A stretch of 64,000 nucleotides of DNA from an uncultured Desulfuromonas sp. (GCF_963678835.1 NZ_OY787469.1:3162001-3226000), one strand, 5' to 3'. Positions 19,985 to 28,689 are shown, counted from the stretch's first letter. Notes: generated from the sequence alone by a model not told the origin. Program-made: numbers and translations.

Positions 19985-21700
19985 TCAAAATACCAGCTTA
20001 GCCTGGGCCCATACCCGCTGATCCCGGTCCCGGCCTTCGGCGTCCGTGCCGTCGCTGCTTCGACCGTCATTGTCGCCGATAGCGTGAGCCCAAAAGAGCT
20101 GCAGATGCAGCCTTTCTTTAAAACAGCGGTAGCTCAAACCGGTTCCGGCCCCGGCAAGCCAGTAGCGGTTCTTGCCCGTCTCCGTACTTACCGCGTTTGC
20201 CCAGGGTGAGTGGTGCAGGGTGATGTGCCCCGCGTCGAAAAAGGTCATCCATTCGAGGTGCCCCGGAAGGTTCGGAAGCTTGAGTGCATAGCGGGTCTCC
20301 AGGGTAAAGAGATGCCCTGAATCGCCCAGAGCTTCACTGACGCTATAAGCGCGTATTCCGTAAGGTCCGCCCAAGGCAAACTGCTCGCTGGAATCCAGGT
20401 TATCCAGGGAATACTGAGCCCGCCACGCCGCGTTCAGGGTAAGTTTTGGCGTAAGGCGTTGCAGCCGGGCAATCTCTAGGTTGAAAATGGTGTAGCTGCC
20501 CTCACTGCCGGTGATATCCAGATCAGCTGTTGCTTCCGACAGCCGACCGAAGCCGGCCGAAAGGCCCCAGAGGGTCAGGCCACCATTGAAAAAATCGTCA
20601 TTATAATCGCCGTGCAGGCCCAGAGCGCCCCGGTGCAGGCGGGTATCCTCGACAGCGACGCTCATGGCTTCATCAGACAATTCCCGGTATTCGTAATCGA
20701 GGGTGGCGGTGACATTTGCCTTGCGGCTGCGCCACCACGGATAGCTGATGCCGGTGGCAATGGTCAGGGCGCTGCCCGTGACGTCGAGATTGGAGAATTC
20801 TTCTCCCAGTTCGTAGGTCAGATAAGAGGAATCGATATGCCAAGAAAGGCCGTTGGCAAGAAGCGGCAGAGCGTAGCGCAGTCGGCCGCTTTTAAGTCCC
20901 CGGGAACCGCTCAAAGATAAGGTAAGCCGGTCTCCGAGGCCAAGGGGATCGTTGAGGCTTGCCGTGCCTCCGAAACGAAGGGTGCCGGTGTAGCGGTTGC
21001 CGAAATTCTCGGCCATCAGCGTACCGTTAAGCAGAGGGCCTTCGCTGGCCCGGTAGGTGACCCTGATGGAGCCCGGCTCTCCACCCGGCGAAAGGATCGC
21101 CTTTGCCCGGATGCCCGGCAGATCGTTCATGAGCAGCACGGCTCGTTCCAGGTCTGCGCGGCGGACCGGTTCCCCCCGGCGGATGCCTTGTGCCCCGATC
21201 TTTTCCAAGCGGTTTTTCCTGATACGCAGGGTGTCATCGGCATCAATCTCAAGGGTGCCGTCGCTTTTCCCCTGGACAATGGCGATGGTGATCCGCCCGT
21301 TCGAGACATCTTGACTTGGCAGCCAGGCCCTGGCCAGTAACCATCCCCGCTCCTTCAGATAGCGGGTCACCCTGGCGGCTACGGCTTGAAGCTTTTCGTA
21401 GTCCAGCTCTTTTCCCACAAAGTCCGCCACCAGATCCTGCAGTTCATCTGCGGTGGCCAAACCGTCATACCCGGTGAAAAGAAATTCCCTGACCAGAATC
21501 CGGGCCGCTGTTTCATCGGTTATCGGTTTTCCTTCCCCTTGATCGGGGGCGGGAAGGCGCTGGGGCAGGGTCTGTTGGGGCCGCTGTTCGCGCAGCAACT
21601 GTCCGGCATCCGGCGGACCCGCAAAACAGGTGGCCGCCCAGATTAATAAAATCAGTATTGACACTGTCAACTTCAGAGGGAAATTTTGTTCGTTTATCAT
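19985..21700 (-). CDS. TpsB outer-membrane transporter (ShlB/FhaC family)
   Basis: 571 residues if translation begins at the ATG at 21700, which gives a good signal peptide (INEQNFPLKLTVSILILLIW); the frame is open further upstream to 21784. After a Pro/Gln-rich linker come POTRA-type domains (about residues 60-210, including LTRYLKERGWLLARAWLPSQ-like sequence), then a beta-barrel of about 340 residues. The conserved motif near the C-terminus is FALGGPYGIRAYSVSE, matching the FSVRGY motif of the family, and the protein ends in AQAKLVF with a C-terminal Phe. It would secrete the TpsA protein encoded immediately downstream. Confidence 0.93.
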   Translation of the reverse strand: MINEQNFPLKLTVSILILLIWAATCFAGPPDAGQLLREQRPQQTLPQRLPAPDQGEGKPITDETAARILVREFLFTGYDGLATADELQDLVADFVGKELDYEKLQAVAARVTRYLKERGWLLARAWLPSQDVSNGRITIAIVQGKSDGTLEIDADDTLRIRKNRLEKIGAQGIRRGEPVRRADLERAVLLMNDLPGIRAKAILSPGGEPGSIRVTYRASEGPLLNGTLMAENFGNRYTGTLRFGGTASLNDPLGLGDRLTLSLSGSRGLKSGRLRYALPLLANGLSWHIDSSYLTYELGEEFSNLDVTGSALTIATGISYPWWRSRKANVTATLDYEYRELSDEAMSVAVEDTRLHRGALGLHGDYNDDFFNGGLTLWGLSAGFGRLSEATADLDITGSEGSYTIFNLEIARLQRLTPKLTLNAAWRAQYSLDNLDSSEQFALGGPYGIRAYSVSEALGDSGHLFTLETRYALKLPNLPGHLEWMTFFDAGHITLHHSPWANAVSTETGKNRYWLAGAGTGLSYRCFKERLHLQLFWAHAIGDNDGRSSDGTDAEGRDRDQRVWAQAKLVF

Positions 21701-21886
21701 GATTCTTCGCAGATACCTGTTTTCTGTTTTGATGTTTGTCGCAACGGTAACGAATTCCTGAATCCGTAAAAGCAACAACATCATTTTTCAACGAAACGCT
21801 GCTTCGTGGCTCGTAAACCGGGCGAGTATTCCGGGGACAGGAATCAAGTCCATGGCCCCGGAATCCCCTGAACAGTCCAGAGTTGA

Positions 21887-21985
21887 TCAGAATCCGACGG
21901 AGACGATCAGGACGGTCAAAATAACTGTCAGCAGGGCTTTTTCCAACCGGGTGGTGGATTGGTGTTCGGTTTTCGTGTGATTCAT
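21887..21985 (-). CDS. Predicted 32-residue single-pass membrane peptide
   Basis: ATG at 21985 has a strong ribosome site (TTTAGGAGAT directly before the start). The peptide has a hydrophilic N-terminus (NHTKTEHQSTTRLEKA) and a hydrophobic C-terminal half (LLTVILTVLIVSVGF), ending at the TGA at 21887-21889. It precedes tpsB by about 190 bases on the same strand, so it may be the first gene of the tps operon. I do not recognise a family. The strong ribosome site and the charge-then-hydrophobic pattern argue for translation, but no homologue was checked. Confidence 0.45.
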   Translation of the reverse strand: MNHTKTEHQSTTRLEKALLTVILTVLIVSVGF

Positions 21986-22069
21986 ATCTCCTAAAATCAG
22001 CGAAACAATTCAAATACACTTTTTCATTTGGGCGATGAGTATGCCGAGGCATGGTCTTGATACGAGTCT

Positions 22070-22159
22070 TCGGGACATCCCGAGTTTACTTCTGAGACTT
22101 CTACAAGAGACTCTTATGTATAATAAATTCAACGTCCATTGAACTACCCATCCGGGTAG
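22070..22159. promoter_or_regulatory. Two dyads between tps genes and luxR: candidate operators
   Basis: The divergent region contains TCGGGACATCCCGA (22070-22083) and CTACCCATCCGGGTAG (22144-22159), each with six-base perfect arms. LuxR-type regulators bind dyads of about this size. A further repeat, TGATCG/CGATCA with a 19-base gap, spans 22258-22288 over the luxR start. Operator function is inferred from symmetry and position only. Confidence 0.35.
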
Positions 22160-22287
22160 GATCGCGTTTTTTTCGTTATATCTGCAGTATTTATAAAAGT
22201 TGACGAAACACAAATTGAAATGTTTTTATTGAATTCCAGCGTGGAATAGACCCGACTTGATCGTGAGGAGCTGTACCCTGCTCGATC

Positions 22288-23088
22288 ATGAAAAACATGA
22301 TGGCCACAGACGTTGACAACACTGAACCGGTGGTATTTTCTGATATGACTAATAGCGAACTAAGCAAAGACGACCTTCTTTATGCCTATTCCTTCGTGCA
22401 TGACTGTATCTCTGCGCCGAACACCGAAACGTTTCATAAGAAAATTCTGGATTTGAGTGGTTTTCTCGGTTTCGAGTTTGTCTTATACGGTTATATACAG
22501 ACCATATACACAGATCGCCGGGATGCGGTGGTTATTAATTTAACCAATCCGCAGGCTTGGATGAAAGAATATTTCAGCCATCAGGAAAACAATCCGCTGA
22601 TCGATGAGATTGAGCGACAATACACGAGCGGTAGCCTCGTGGGTTATTGCGTGTGGGATCAATACAACTGGACGCTTAGCGAAGAACAGCAACAGCACAT
22701 TGCGCGTAGACGTGAATTCGGCCTTGAATATGGTTGTTCGATCTTTGTCACATCTAAGAAAAAAGATTTTTCCATCAACCTTTCTCTGGCCGGCGCTGAC
22801 ACAATTCCGGATGCACGCACTGAGGCCATCGTCAGAATGGTTATTTACTCCATGCTGATCACAAAAAAGCGACTTCTCGTTCAGGATCAGATTGATTCAT
22901 TGACCGAAAAAGAAAAAGAGGTGGCCGACAAAATTGCAATCGGCCTTCCCTACAAGGTTATTGGCCAGCAAATCGGGGTGTCGGAAAATACAATAAAATT
23001 TCATTTGAAGAATATTAACAATAAGTTGCAGACCAGCAACCGCCATCAGGTTGCTGCTGTTCTACTGGCGGAACGTTATCTGAGCTAG
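22288..23088 (+). CDS. LuxR-family regulator with autoinducer-binding-type domain
   Basis: 266 residues. The N-terminal domain (about 30-190) fits the LuxR ligand-binding fold, with WMKEYFSHQENNPLIDEI at the position of the W-x3-Y-x(n)-DPV signature. The signature Asp that contacts the acyl-homoserine-lactone amide appears as Asn (NNPL), so the ligand may differ. The C-terminal helix-turn-helix is clear: LTEKEKEVADKIAIGLPYKV then SENTIKFHLKNINNKL. No luxI synthase is present, making this a solo. It is transcribed away from the two-partner secretion genes and probably controls them. The ribosome site GAGGAG lies about 18 bases upstream, so the exact start is unsure. Confidence 0.88.
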   Translation: MKNMMATDVDNTEPVVFSDMTNSELSKDDLLYAYSFVHDCISAPNTETFHKKILDLSGFLGFEFVLYGYIQTIYTDRRDAVVINLTNPQAWMKEYFSHQENNPLIDEIERQYTSGSLVGYCVWDQYNWTLSEEQQQHIARRREFGLEYGCSIFVTSKKKDFSINLSLAGADTIPDARTEAIVRMVIYSMLITKKRLLVQDQIDSLTEKEKEVADKIAIGLPYKVIGQQIGVSENTIKFHLKNINNKLQTSNRHQVAAVLLAERYLS

Positions 23089-23093
23089 ACATA

Positions 23094-24639
23094 ATGGCTG
23101 ACAGTTAGAAACAAAAAAGGACCTGCCCCTTGCAAACGTGGGTTATGTTGAAAATTTAATAACCCCAACACAGAGCCAAAACCAAGGAGGCAGGTCTTGA
23201 AAAATTCTAGCATGTTTATCGGATTGGACGTCCATAAAAAATCTATTGAGATAGCCATTGCCGAGGACGGTCGCACTGGCGAAGTTCGCCGATACGGTGA
23301 AATTGCCGGTGACTTGTCTGCTCTGGACAAGGTGGTTAGGAAACTTATTTCAAAAGGAGCTGAACTGCACTTTGTCTACGAAGCCGGTCCTTGCGGCTAT
23401 GAGATTTACCGCCACCTGACAGCTCAGGGATTCGATTGCCAGGTGGTGGCCCCCTCAAAGATTCCAAGGAAAAGCGGCGAGCGGATAAAAAATGACCGCC
23501 GGGATGCGCAGATGCTTGCCCGCCTGCATCGGGCCGGTGAACTGTCCGGCGTCTTTGTCCCTGCGGCGGAAGATGAAGCGATGCGGGATCTCACCCGCTC
23601 GAGAGAAGATGCCAAAATAACGCAGAAAAAAGCCAAGCAGCGCATTCTGGCTTTCCTGCTTCGGCATGGGTTCAGATACAACGGACGAACTCCTTGGAGT
23701 CAGGCCCATATGCGGTGGATCGCTGAGATTAAAATGCCCCATCCCGCTCAGCAAATCGCTCTTCAGGAATATGTCGACACATTAACTGAGAGCACGTGCC
23801 GGGTGAAACGCCTTACGGATCAGATTCAGCAACTTTTGCCGCAATGGCGTATGTTTGAGGTCACCAAGGCCTATCAGTCACTACGCGGTGTCTCTTTAAT
23901 TGTTGCTGCGACCACAGTTGCGGAAATCGGCGACCTGACACGTTTTGATAGTCCCGTTGAACTGATGTCCTATCTTGGTCTGGTTCCATCGGAACACTCC
24001 AGTGGCGAGAAGACGAAACGAGGCGCCATCACCAAGACAGGTAATGGCCATGTGCGCCGGGTTCTTGTGGAAGCAGCCTGGGCTTACCGCCTTCCTGCCC
24101 GCATCAGTCGGGTGTTACATAAACGCCAAGAAGGTTTATCACAAGAGATTTGCGCTATTTCCTGGAAAGCCCAACTCCGGCTCTGTGCCCGCTACAAATA
24201 CATGCTGGAACGGGGAAAATGCAAGCAGGTGATTGTAACGGCCATCGCCCGGGAACTCTGTGCCTTCATGTGGGCCATCGCCCATGAGGTTGACATTCCG
24301 GAAGTGGTATAACAAAGGTCAGAAAAAACACTCCAAAATAGGCAGGAGAAAGCATAACGCACAAGAACATACATTCCATGGCAGTTGAAGGGGCGCAACC
24401 ACGGTCAGGAGAATCCTCGTGAGCACTATTGGATAAGGCCTTTGGCCGAACTCACGATACTAGACAGAGGCAGCTCCGCGACGAAGACAAGTCTGGCGGT
24501 ATCCAACCCGCGAATATCAGTCTGATGAGCCGTCGCAACAACGGTTCCGCCCCTGCAAGTGCCATGGAACATAAACAGAATAAAACCGCTGAATCAGTTG
24601 GGCAGGCAAAGAATATTCTTCTTGACAACTGTCAGCCAT
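23094..24639 (+). mobile_element. IS110-type insertion sequence
   Basis: The transposase gene is enclosed by 13-base perfect inverted repeats ATGGCTGACAGTT (23094-23106) and AACTGTCAGCCAT (24627-24639). Classical IS110 elements lack terminal inverted repeats, whereas the IS1111 group has subterminal ones, so the true tips may lie a few bases outside. The long 3' non-coding part (24313-24626) is where newer work places the bridge RNA of this family. It begins six bases after the luxR stop. Confidence 0.75.
23197..24312 (+). CDS. IS110-family transposase (DEDD recombinase)
   Basis: 371 residues. The N-terminal RuvC-like DEDD domain starts FIGLDVHKKSIEIAIAEDG, with EAGPCGYEIYRHL and NDRRDAQMLARL as the other acidic segments. 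The C-terminal transposase_20 domain contains YQSLRGVSLIVAATTVAEIG, LMSYLGLVPSEHSSGEK and GNGHVRRVLVEAAW, including the conserved serine. Length and motifs are complete, so the enzyme is probably active. The start has AAGGAGG upstream. It lies at the right end of the proposed tRNA-Gly island. Confidence 0.95.
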   Translation: MKNSSMFIGLDVHKKSIEIAIAEDGRTGEVRRYGEIAGDLSALDKVVRKLISKGAELHFVYEAGPCGYEIYRHLTAQGFDCQVVAPSKIPRKSGERIKNDRRDAQMLARLHRAGELSGVFVPAAEDEAMRDLTRSREDAKITQKKAKQRILAFLLRHGFRYNGRTPWSQAHMRWIAEIKMPHPAQQIALQEYVDTLTESTCRVKRLTDQIQQLLPQWRMFEVTKAYQSLRGVSLIVAATTVAEIGDLTRFDSPVELMSYLGLVPSEHSSGEKTKRGAITKTGNGHVRRVLVEAAWAYRLPARISRVLHKRQEGLSQEICAISWKAQLRLCARYKYMLERGKCKQVIVTAIARELCAFMWAIAHEVDIPEVV

Positions 24640-24898
24640 ATCAGTGCTCTATACACCTTAATGCACTGCCCACTATTGCGGATCGACCTCACTGTTCGTG
24701 AAATGAAACTAACTACAAATTTGATAAATGTTTGTACCAAAGAAAAGATTTTGCAGTCCCAACAAGTGTGCATTGTCACTAGAACGTCACAAATTTGTCA
24801 CAAGATTTTCAGAAAACAGGAAACAACAGGAAGCAAGAAGGACTTATAGGAAAGAAGCGTAAGAAAATGAGTGGTGTAAGTCATTGACCTCACATAAC

Positions 24899-24929
24899 AA
24901 AAAAGGCCTGATCTGAAGATCAGGCCTTT
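24899..24929 (-). terminator. Terminator of tRNA-Gly
   Basis: Perfect nine-base stem GGCCTGATC/GATCAGGCC with a four-base loop and A/T runs on both sides, directly downstream of the tRNA on the minus strand. The 260 bases to its left hold no gene. Confidence 0.85.
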
Positions 24930-24937
24930 CTATTTAA

Positions 24938-25012
<75 letters not shown>

Positions 25013-25113
25013 GTTGAGCGAGACATTTTTTAACAAAAACACGGCAATCAAGTCAAATAAAAAAATGAGAAAACAACATTTTTTGTTTTCCCCGACCTCT
25101 GATATTCGACACG

Positions 25114-25710
25114 CTAGTCTTGTGTGCCGGTCAGGACACTATAAAATTTGTACAGGTAATCGCCACCAGACCACATCGCCATGATAAAGGAAACATAGAA
25201 AAAGAAGCTGCCGACAAACTGCATATCCACGTGAAAGATCTCCCACTGAATTCCGAAGAACCAGTAATAATCATAATGCAACAGCAAGGCGATAATCGCC
25301 ACCATCTGGAAAATCGTCTTGTATTTGCCGAGATTGCTGGCAGCGATGACAATGCCTTCGGATGAGGCGATGGACCGCAAACCGGTCACCGTCACTTCCC
25401 GGGCAATGATCAGAAACACCGCCCAGGCGGGTACCCGGTCGAGGGGAATCATCATGATCAGGGCGGCCATGACAATCAATTTATCGGCCAACGGATCGAG
25501 AAACTTGCCCATCACCGTGACCAATTGCCATTTACGGGCCAGATAGCCATCCAGCCAATCGGTGATCGCTGCAATGGAAAACACCACAGCCGCCCAAAAA
25601 CCCATGGTACGGGAATCGGATAACAATAACAGCATAACTACAGGAACGCAGGCAATTCGGCCCAACGTCAGCATATTAGGCAGGTTCAGTGATGAGATGT
25701 TGAGTTTCAT
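25114..25710 (-). CDS. pgsA: CDP-diacylglycerol-glycerol-3-phosphate 3-phosphatidyltransferase
   Basis: 198 residues, usual length for PgsA. It transfers the phosphatidyl group from CDP-diacylglycerol to glycerol-3-phosphate, the committed step to phosphatidylglycerol, in the inner membrane. The CDP-alcohol phosphotransferase signature D-x2-DG-x2-AR-x8-G-x3-D-x3-D is complete in DWLDGYLARKWQLVTVMGKF followed by LDPLADK. Several hydrophobic helices span the rest. It begins right after the stop of the transglycosylase gene, so the two are cotranscribed. Confidence 0.95.
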   Translation of the reverse strand: MKLNISSLNLPNMLTLGRIACVPVVMLLLLSDSRTMGFWAAVVFSIAAITDWLDGYLARKWQLVTVMGKFLDPLADKLIVMAALIMMIPLDRVPAWAVFLIIAREVTVTGLRSIASSEGIVIAASNLGKYKTIFQMVAIIALLLHYDYYWFFGIQWEIFHVDMQFVGSFFFYVSFIMAMWSGGDYLYKFYSVLTGTQD

Positions 25711-26295
25711 TTATGTATCACTCCGACGGTAGAGTTTTTGGAATTGTTTGACCTTTTCAACATAGTTCTGAGTCTCTTGATACGGGGGAATACCGCCGTA
25801 TCGTTCGACAGTGCTCGGTCCGGCATTGTAGGCAGCCAGAGCCAAATCAAGATTGCCTTTGAAGCGATCCAGCATCTGCCTCAGATAGCGCGTGCCTCCG
25901 GAAATATTCTGCAACGGATCAAAGGGATCGGAAATTTTCAGATCCTTGGCGGTTTCCGGATGCAATTGCATCAGGCCCATGGCGCCTTTGGAGGAAAGCG
26001 CGTTGATATCATAATTGCTTTCAGCCCGCACTACCGCGCGCACCAGATTGACGTCAAGACGGTTGAGCACGGCATAGCGTTTGATCAGGTCTGTCACGGA
26101 GCGGGACAACGCTTTGCCATCTCCGGCCTCATGGGCATAGAATGAATAGTGGGATTTCACCGGTACGTTACTGAAATGGATACGACCGGACCCATCAACG
26201 TATTTATAGATCGCCGCATGCCCCGAGGCAACCGCCCCGAATAGACATAACAGAATCACAACAACCATGTGATGGCGTATGTTCATGGTTTTCAT
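25711..26295 (-). CDS. Periplasmic lytic transglycosylase (SLT type) with DUF4124-like N-terminus
   Basis: 194 residues from the ATG at 26295; upstream in-frame ATGs exist to 26337 and one at 26286, so the start is approximate. A signal peptide (VVVILLCLFGAVASGHA) is followed by IYKYVDGSGRIHFSNVPV, the DUF4124-type segment. The catalytic domain has the glutamate in VVRAESNYDINALSSKGAMG, then GLMQLHPETAKDL and LALAAYNAGPSTVERYGG, all SLT signatures. It would cleave peptidoglycan glycan strands with formation of 1,6-anhydro ends. It shares an operon with pgsA. Confidence 0.92.
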   Translation of the reverse strand: MKTMNIRHHMVVVILLCLFGAVASGHAAIYKYVDGSGRIHFSNVPVKSHYSFYAHEAGDGKALSRSVTDLIKRYAVLNRLDVNLVRAVVRAESNYDINALSSKGAMGLMQLHPETAKDLKISDPFDPLQNISGGTRYLRQMLDRFKGNLDLALAAYNAGPSTVERYGGIPPYQETQNYVEKVKQFQKLYRRSDT

Positions 26296-26513
26296 CCCAA
26301 CAGTCATTAATCGCATCACTTTAAACGAAAACAACACATTCTACAATGCCTGCACAACCGTCAAAGCGCTTGACAGGAGCAACTTCCAGCGCCAATAATG
26401 CGGAGTTGCTTATGTTTTAATGTTTACAAGTCGAGCATGATCCTATCGTTCAAGCGAGGATCTGTCGTTATGCAATGGTTATTTAATTCTATTCTATCCT
26501 CCAGGGGACCGCA

Positions 26514-28112
26514 ATGAAGATCACATCAGACTTTCTTATTATCGGCAGCGGAATTGCCGGGCTTTCTTTTGCCCTGCGTGTCGCGGAACAGGGGACGGTT
26601 GCCATCGTCACCAAGCGCGAGATTTACGAAACCTCAACCAATTATGCCCAGGGCGGCATTGCCACGGTTTTTTCCGAAGATGATTCGTTCGAAGCTCATG
26701 CCGAAGATACCATGGTTGCCGGGGCGTTTCTGTCCCACCGCGATATTGTTGATCTGGTCGTTGAAAGCGGGCCGAAAGCCATTCAGGACCTGATCAACTT
26801 TGGTACGGATTTCACTAAAAACAGCGACGGTGAATACGATTTGACCCGTGAGGGCGGTCACAGTCACCGCCGTATCCTTCACGCTTCGGACATAACCGGA
26901 CGGGAGATTGAACGTGCTCTGGCGGCGGCTGTGGCCAAACATCCCAATATCACCGTCTATGAATATTACTGTGCGGTTGATCTGATTACCGAGGCAAAAG
27001 TCAAACACCGTCGGGTACCGGATAATCGTTGCCTGGGAGCGTATGTGCTCGACAGCAAAAACAAAGAAGTGATCACCTTTGGTGCTCAGGTGACGGTTCT
27101 TGCCACGGGCGGCGCAGGCAAAGTGTATTTGTACACCTCCAATCCTGATATCGCCTCAGGTGACGGCGTGGCCATGGCCTATCGTGCCGGGGCTGCGGTG
27201 GCCAACATGGAATTCATGCAATTCCACCCCACCACCCTGTTCCACCCCCACGCCAAGTCATTTCTCATTTCCGAAGCGGTCCGTGGTGAAGGGGCGATTC
27301 TCAAACGGGCCGACGGCACGGCATTCATGGAGAAATATCATAAGCTCAAGGATCTCGCCCCACGCGATATTGTCGCCCGCGCCATTGACAATGAGATGAA
27401 AACCAACGGTGATGATTGCGTGTTCCTCGATATTACCCACAAAGGTGCCGACTACATTCAGCAACGCTTCCCCAACATCTATGAAACGCTGATGAAGTAC
27501 GGCGTTGACATGTCCAAAGAGCCGATCCCCGTGGTCCCGGCAGCCCACTATCTGTGCGGCGGGGTCAAGGTCGACAATCATGGTCAGACCGAAATCCGCA
27601 ACCTGTTTGCCATCGGTGAGGTCTCCTGCACCGGCCTGCACGGCGCCAACCGCTTGGCCAGCAATAGTCTGCTCGAAGGGGCGGTTTTCGGCGAACGTGC
27701 GGCGGATAAAGCGATTGAAGTGGTCAGCAAGGAAACCTTTGACTACCCTTCTGTCGAACCGTGGGACTACGGCAGCGCCACTAACAGTGATGAAGAGGTG
27801 GTAGTCAAACATAACTGGGACGAAATCCGCATGAGCATGTGGAACTATGTCGGCATTGTCCGCTCGGACAAGCGCCTGATTCGTGCTCTGCGTCGCATCC
27901 AGATGATTCAGGAAGAGATCGCCGATTATTACTGGGATTTTTATGTCACCACCGATCTGCTTGAGTTGCGTAACCTGGCAACAATTGCCGAACTGATTAT
28001 CCGCTGCGCGCTGAAACGTAAAGAGAGCCGCGGCCTGCATTATACCATCGACTATCCGCAGACGGACGACATCCACTGCAAACACGACACGATTTTGCGT
28101 AAAACATTTTAG
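26514..28112 (+). CDS. nadB: L-aspartate oxidase
   Basis: 532 residues. NadB oxidises L-aspartate to iminoaspartate with FAD, the first step of de novo NAD synthesis; fumarate can serve as electron acceptor in anaerobes. The FAD-binding motif is IIGSGIAGLSFALRVAE. Conserved substrate-site segments are HSHRRILHASDITGREIERA, EFMQFHPTTL, SEAVRGEGAIL and TGLHGANRLASNSLLEGAVF. The C-terminal helical domain is present. The start has AGGGGA upstream. It leads a three-gene operon with chorismate mutase and a small DAHP-synthase-type domain. nadA and nadC are not in the window. Confidence 0.96.
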   Translation: MKITSDFLIIGSGIAGLSFALRVAEQGTVAIVTKREIYETSTNYAQGGIATVFSEDDSFEAHAEDTMVAGAFLSHRDIVDLVVESGPKAIQDLINFGTDFTKNSDGEYDLTREGGHSHRRILHASDITGREIERALAAAVAKHPNITVYEYYCAVDLITEAKVKHRRVPDNRCLGAYVLDSKNKEVITFGAQVTVLATGGAGKVYLYTSNPDIASGDGVAMAYRAGAAVANMEFMQFHPTTLFHPHAKSFLISEAVRGEGAILKRADGTAFMEKYHKLKDLAPRDIVARAIDNEMKTNGDDCVFLDITHKGADYIQQRFPNIYETLMKYGVDMSKEPIPVVPAAHYLCGGVKVDNHGQTEIRNLFAIGEVSCTGLHGANRLASNSLLEGAVFGERAADKAIEVVSKETFDYPSVEPWDYGSATNSDEEVVVKHNWDEIRMSMWNYVGIVRSDKRLIRALRRIQMIQEEIADYYWDFYVTTDLLELRNLATIAELIIRCALKRKESRGLHYTIDYPQTDDIHCKHDTILRKTF

Positions 28113-28120
28113 GGGGCATT

Positions 28121-28393
28121 TTGACGATCGATGAAATCCGCCAGGAAATCGACCGCCTGGACAACGAGCTTTTGAAGATTTTCAATCGCCGGGCGGAACT
28201 GGCTCTGGCCATCGGCCATCTAAAAAAAGAACTCGACCTGCCGGTGTATGATCCGGACCGGGAAAAGCGCATTTTTAATAAAATGACAGCGTTAAATCCC
28301 GGCCCATTGGACAACCAGGCCATCAAACGTCTGTTTGAGAGGGTGATTGACGAATCACGGACCCTTGAACGGATTAAATCGAAAGGACGCTGA
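28121..28393 (+). CDS. Chorismate mutase (AroQ class)
   Basis: 90 residues, stand-alone AroQ fold. It converts chorismate to prephenate for Phe and Tyr synthesis. The start is TTG at 28121 with AGGGGG just upstream; no ATG fits. Residues match the family consensus: IRQEIDRLDNELLKIFNRRA with the active-site Arg pair, the Lys in IGHLKKELDLPVYDPDREKR, and the C-terminal helix IKRLFERVIDESR. It lies 8 bases after nadB and 2 bases before the next gene. Confidence 0.93.
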   Translation: MTIDEIRQEIDRLDNELLKIFNRRAELALAIGHLKKELDLPVYDPDREKRIFNKMTALNPGPLDNQAIKRLFERVIDESRTLERIKSKGR

Positions 28394-28395
28394 CC

Positions 28396-28605
28396 ATGTT
28401 GGTGGTGATGAAAAAAGACGTATCAGAGGAAAACCTGCAGCAGGTCAAACAATATCTGATTGATGAAGATTTCGATTTTCACCAGTCAACCGGAGCAAAT
28501 CGCACGATTCTCGGCGTTATTGGTGATACCCGGGAGTTCAGCACGACAACTCTGGAAACACTGCCCGGAGTACATGTTGTTTTTAAAATACCGCCGGAAT
28601 CCTGA
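28396..28605 (+). CDS. Stand-alone ferredoxin-like regulatory domain of DAHP synthase
   Basis: 69 residues. MLVVMKKDVSEENLQQVKQ, then GANRTILGVIGDT and LETLPGVHVVFKI, match the N-terminal ferredoxin-like domain of type Ibeta DAHP synthases (Thermotoga type), which binds Tyr/Phe for feedback inhibition. The catalytic barrel that normally follows is absent: the frame stops and a strong terminator comes 26 bases later. The compact frame, good start and position behind chorismate mutase suggest a real small regulator rather than debris. It might act in trans on chorismate mutase or on a separate DAHP synthase. Confidence 0.8.
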   Translation: MLVVMKKDVSEENLQQVKQYLIDEDFDFHQSTGANRTILGVIGDTREFSTTTLETLPGVHVVFKIPPES

Positions 28606-28631
28606 CCCGCAGAATACGAAAAGAAGACAAT

Positions 28632-28669
28632 AAAAAAGCCATCATGCTTCCAGGCATGATGGCTTTTTT
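28632..28669. terminator. Bidirectional terminator between nadB operon and sensor gene
   Basis: AAAAAAGCCATCATGC and GCATGATGGCTTTTTT form a long perfect hairpin flanked by A and T runs. It can end both the rightward nadB operon and the leftward sensor gene. Confidence 0.9.
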
Positions 28670-28689
28670 CATTACATCACATGACATGA

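Noticed and set aside
28396..28605. Small frame after chorismate mutase as a truncated pseudogene
   Set aside because: The frame starts and stops cleanly, is tightly spaced in the operon and is followed by a strong terminator, so a genuine small protein is more likely.
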